Source of the DNA: Streptomyces sp. RKAG290
GTDB taxonomy: Bacteria; Actinomycetota; Actinomycetes; Streptomycetales; Streptomycetaceae
Assembly: GCF_023701695.1 (NCBI RefSeq)
Contig: NZ_JAJOZC010000001.1
Coordinates: 7,005,894-7,069,893, forward strand
Reading direction: 5' to 3'
Length of the DNA stretch: 64,000 nucleotides
Of the stretch, positions 61,547 to 64,000 are shown piece by piece. The position numbers and the translations under genes are program-made. The first letter of the stretch is position 1, and each line of letters begins with the position of its first letter. Under the pieces are notes generated by a model that was given only the letters and a program-made list of their open reading frames with translations, was not told where the DNA came from and did not search any database.

Positions 61547-62784
61547 AGGCACGCACCGCCGTCGTCTGCTCGGTCGCGGACCAGGGCGTGGCGGCGCTCA
61601 CCAACATCCTGGTCCTGGTGGTGGCGGCCCGGCTCTCCACCGTCGCGGACTTCGCACGGTTCTCCGGCGTCTATCTCGTCTTCACGGTGCTGCTCGGCGT
61701 CTTCGGCGCCTACACCGGGCAGCCACTGGTACTGCGCCGCGGTGCGAGCGACGAGACACGCGGCGCCTGCCGGTCGGCGGTCGGCTTCACCCTGGTGGTC
61801 TCCGCCGCCCTGGGCGGCCTCCTCGCCGCGGTCTGCGCGGCGCTGCCGGGGGACACGGCACGGGCCCTGACGATGCTGGGGCTCGTCCTGCCCGTCGTCC
61901 TCGCGCAGGACACGGCACGCTACGCCTTCGCCACGCTGCAGGCACAGCACATGGCCCTGGCCGCCGACACGCTCCGGCTGGTCTGTGTCCTCGGCGCGCT
62001 GAGCGTGCAGCCGCACGGCACGTCGGCCGCCCGCCTCGTCGCCGTATGGGGCCTCTCCGCGCTGCCCGCCCTCCTGCTGTCCGTCACCGTGCTGCACCGC
62101 AGGACGGCGGGAACCCCGGTGCTGCTGAGGCCACTGCTGCGGCGTGGACACCTCGGCCGGCGGTTCGTCGTCGAGTTCGGGGTGGGCAACGCGACCAGTC
62201 AGCTCTCCGTGCTCGGCCTCGGCGTGGTCGGCAACCCACTCGTCGTCGGGGCGCTGCGGGGCGCGACCACGCTCTTTGGCCCGCTGAACGTGCTGTTCAC
62301 CTCGGCCACCGGCTTCGGCCCTCCGCTGCTGGGAAGGCTCGCCACCGACCGGCTCCGGGTGCGGGCCACCGCGGCCATGGCCGCGGTCCTGGCCGCGACC
62401 GCCGCGGCCTGGGCCACCGTCCTCGCCCTGCTGCCCGGCTCGGTGGGCCGCCATCTGCTCGGCGACACCTGGCCCACGGCGGCGGCGCTCCTCCCGGCGA
62501 CCGGCAGTCAGTACGCGGCGATGGCCGTCGGCACCTGCGGACTGCTGGCGCTGCGGCTGCTCGACCCGCGGACGACGCTCTCCATCCAGGTGGTCTTCTC
62601 GCTCGCCGCGGTCGCCTTCCTGACCGGCGGTTACGTGCTCGGCGGCGTACCGGGCGCCGCCTGGGGCCTGTGCCTGGGCTCCGTCTGCAAGGCGATCGCC
62701 ACCTGGACGCGGGTGGCACGGCTGGCCCGCCGGGGTGCGGAGCGGGCCCCGGTCAGCGCGACCGCTGTGCCTTCCGGTCCCTGA
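61543..62784 (+). CDS. Lipopolysaccharide/teichoic-type flippase (Wzx-like)
   Basis: The 413-residue protein has about twelve helices (starting VAALTNILVLVVAARLSTVA then FARFSGVYLVFTVLLGVFGA). It belongs to the MOP/Wzx-type exporter superfamily, which moves undecaprenyl-linked glycan units outward. ATGA overlap with the chain-length gene. The end overlaps the convergent polymerase-like gene by 32 bp, which is unusual. Confidence 0.85.
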   Translation: MKARTAVVCSVADQGVAALTNILVLVVAARLSTVADFARFSGVYLVFTVLLGVFGAYTGQPLVLRRGASDETRGACRSAVGFTLVVSAALGGLLAAVCAALPGDTARALTMLGLVLPVVLAQDTARYAFATLQAQHMALAADTLRLVCVLGALSVQPHGTSAARLVAVWGLSALPALLLSVTVLHRRTAGTPVLLRPLLRRGHLGRRFVVEFGVGNATSQLSVLGLGVVGNPLVVGALRGATTLFGPLNVLFTSATGFGPPLLGRLATDRLRVRATAAMAAVLAATAAAWATVLALLPGSVGRHLLGDTWPTAAALLPATGSQYAAMAVGTCGLLALRLLDPRTTLSIQVVFSLAAVAFLTGGYVLGGVPGAAWGLCLGSVCKAIATWTRVARLARRGAERAPVSATAVPSGP

Positions 62785-64000
62785 AGCTCGTGATCAGTGC
62801 CAGGCACAGGGCCGCGATGGCCAGCTTCCCGGCCGCCTGCAACAGCGGGCCGCGCAGCAGGATGAAGGTGTACCCCGCGATCAGCGGGGCCGCGATGGCC
62901 AGGACGCTGCCGGGTCCCGGACCCTCCCGGGTGACCGCTCGCGCGTACCGGCGGTCGGTGCGCGCGGCCGCGTAGCCGATCAGGGCCAGCCCGCCCATCA
63001 TGCCCGGGGCACCGAAGTCGACCCAGAACTCGGTCCACAGCGGAGCGGACAGGTTGGTCATGTTCATCCCCATCCACTGGCCGACGCGCACCCCGGTGTC
63101 CTCCGGCTTGCCGCTCCACGCCGCCCTCGGCACGAAGAAGAAGGCGGAGCCCGCCAGTTGCCGGCCGTAGGTGTGGCCGCGGGTGTCGACCCAGGAGATG
63201 GTGTTGGCGAACATGACCGTCTGGTCGTAGTCCTTGGTGGCCAGCGGCTCGAAGACCGATGACGACTGCACCGGCCGGTAGCCGGTGTCGTCGTAGCGGA
63301 ACCGGTCCGCGTACGGGAACAGCACCAGAGCCCCGATCACCCCCATGGCCAGCACCGAGCGGTACATCGCCGCGCTGCTCGGGAACGCCGTGAACAGCAG
63401 CGACACCAGCACGGTCAGGAACCAGTAACGGGCGTTGGAGATAGGGTTGTTCACGATCAGGTTCACGAGCGCCAGCGCGAACCAGACCAGCACGGTCGAC
63501 GGCGAGCGCCGGGCGCGGCGCGAGGTCACCATCCTCCGCGTGTAGAAGAGCAGCGCGAGCAGGGCGGGCACCGTACCGAACCCCTTGAGGAACGCGGAGC
63601 CCACATTGGACTCGCCGGTCGCCAGCCCGGTCTCCGCGACCGAGGCGCTGATCTCCTGCCGGCTGGAGAAGAAGACCGCGGGCCCGCCGAGCTTCAGCAC
63701 GTAGTAGCCGCTCGCCGCGAACGCGACCAGCACCAGCAGCCGCAGCCGGACCGGGTGCGCGGTGGCGGGGCCGTTGCTCCCGCGCGCGGTGGTGCGGCGC
63801 CGCAGCGGACGCCGGGACGCCAGCAGTGCCCCCAGGTCGAACGCGGCGCAGCCGACCAGGATCAGCGCGATCGCCGTCACCAGGTCGGAACGCGGCCCCA
63901 CCATGGGCGTCGGGGTCTGGCCGATGACGGCCTGGGCGAACGGGGCCACCCCCATCGCGATGTACACGAACATCCAGAAGACGCCCTGCAGCAGCCGGCG
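62753..64000 (-). CDS. O-antigen polymerase-like membrane protein, 5' part beyond the window
   Basis: At least 416 residues with about ten helices. Loop features are SSVFEPLATKDYDQTVMFAN and GSAFFFVPRAAWSGKPEDTG, like those in oligosaccharide repeat-unit polymerases (Wzy-type). The frame stays open to the last base, so the start lies beyond 64000. The convergent flippase suggests that the same glycan is polymerised and moved here. Confidence 0.8.
   Translation of the reverse strand, partial: RRLLQGVFWMFVYIAMGVAPFAQAVIGQTPTPMVGPRSDLVTAIALILVGCAAFDLGALLASRRPLRRRTTARGSNGPATAHPVRLRLLVLVAFAASGYYVLKLGGPAVFFSSRQEISASVAETGLATGESNVGSAFLKGFGTVPALLALLFYTRRMVTSRRARRSPSTVLVWFALALVNLIVNNPISNARYWFLTVLVSLLFTAFPSSAAMYRSVLAMGVIGALVLFPYADRFRYDDTGYRPVQSSSVFEPLATKDYDQTVMFANTISWVDTRGHTYGRQLAGSAFFFVPRAAWSGKPEDTGVRVGQWMGMNMTNLSAPLWTEFWVDFGAPGMMGGLALIGYAAARTDRRYARAVTREGPGPGSVLAIAAPLIAGYTFILLRGPLLQAAGKLAIAALCLALITSFRDRKAQRSR

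Overview
The window is about 72% G+C, uses third-position G/C codons almost throughout, has many GTG starts, and carries families typical of Streptomyces (SCO4225, DUF6332, DUF6381, DUF6643, DUF4865, DUF574, mycothiol-dependent enzymes, F420-type oxidoreductases). It reads as ordinary Streptomyces chromosome. I saw no tRNA, rRNA, insertion sequence, CRISPR array or prophage.

Layout. 1-5.5 kb: F420-type oxidoreductase with a divergent TetR, a NarL-type two-component pair, a DHA2 exporter with a divergent MarR. 5.5-12 kb: a mycothiol-dependent enzyme, an MFS carrier facing a ROK regulator, and a minus-strand group TetR-cupin-DUF4865-phosphotriesterase. 12-16 kb: SHOCT/ABC exporter operon ending in a strong hairpin. 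16-24 kb: an anti-sigma-type ATPase, a Cds1-type PLP enzyme, two SRPBCC proteins, a membrane protein with a sigma-factor-like N-terminus, DeoR. 22.6-32.6 kb: a polytopic split alpha/beta hydrolase, a beta-helix/AAA+ fusion, Rv1733c-type, MOSC, DUF6643, double TerD, HpnB-like glycosyltransferase. 32.6-45 kb: racemase, O-antigen-ligase-type protein, Lnt, Nudix, Ser/Thr kinase, secreted GH78 rhamnosidase, TetR/SDR pair. 45-57 kb: DnaJ-like membrane protein, DoxX, two methyltransferases, a type III PKS/methyltransferase/flavoprotein operon facing a UbiA prenyltransferase, HAD, PHP hydrolase, two SDRs, RNase HI. 57-64 kb: surface-glycopolymer locus (CDP-alcohol phosphotransferase, nucleotidyltransferase, glycosyltransferase, chain-length protein, flippase, polymerase).

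The most important technical point is that eight genes are broken by nine single-base losses, every one in or next to a C or G run of three or more. Restoring one base at each site gives full-length proteins with expected motifs. These look like consensus errors of the assembly, not nine independent mutations, so I report each gene over its restored extent.

The most interesting biology: several regulators have clear palindromic operators beside their own genes (TetR at 235-302, MarR at 5054-5081, ROK at 7999-8023, TetR at 11960-11979, TetR at 43266-43316). Unusual architectures are a membrane-anchored sigma-like protein, an alpha/beta hydrolase split by about eleven membrane helices, a beta-helix fused to a CbxX-type AAA+ ATPase, a J-domain-less DnaJ-like membrane protein, and a chain-length protein whose kinase-like domain has lost its P-loop. 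The type III PKS + UbiA locus may make a prenylated or methylated phenolic lipid. The product is not predictable from sequence alone.
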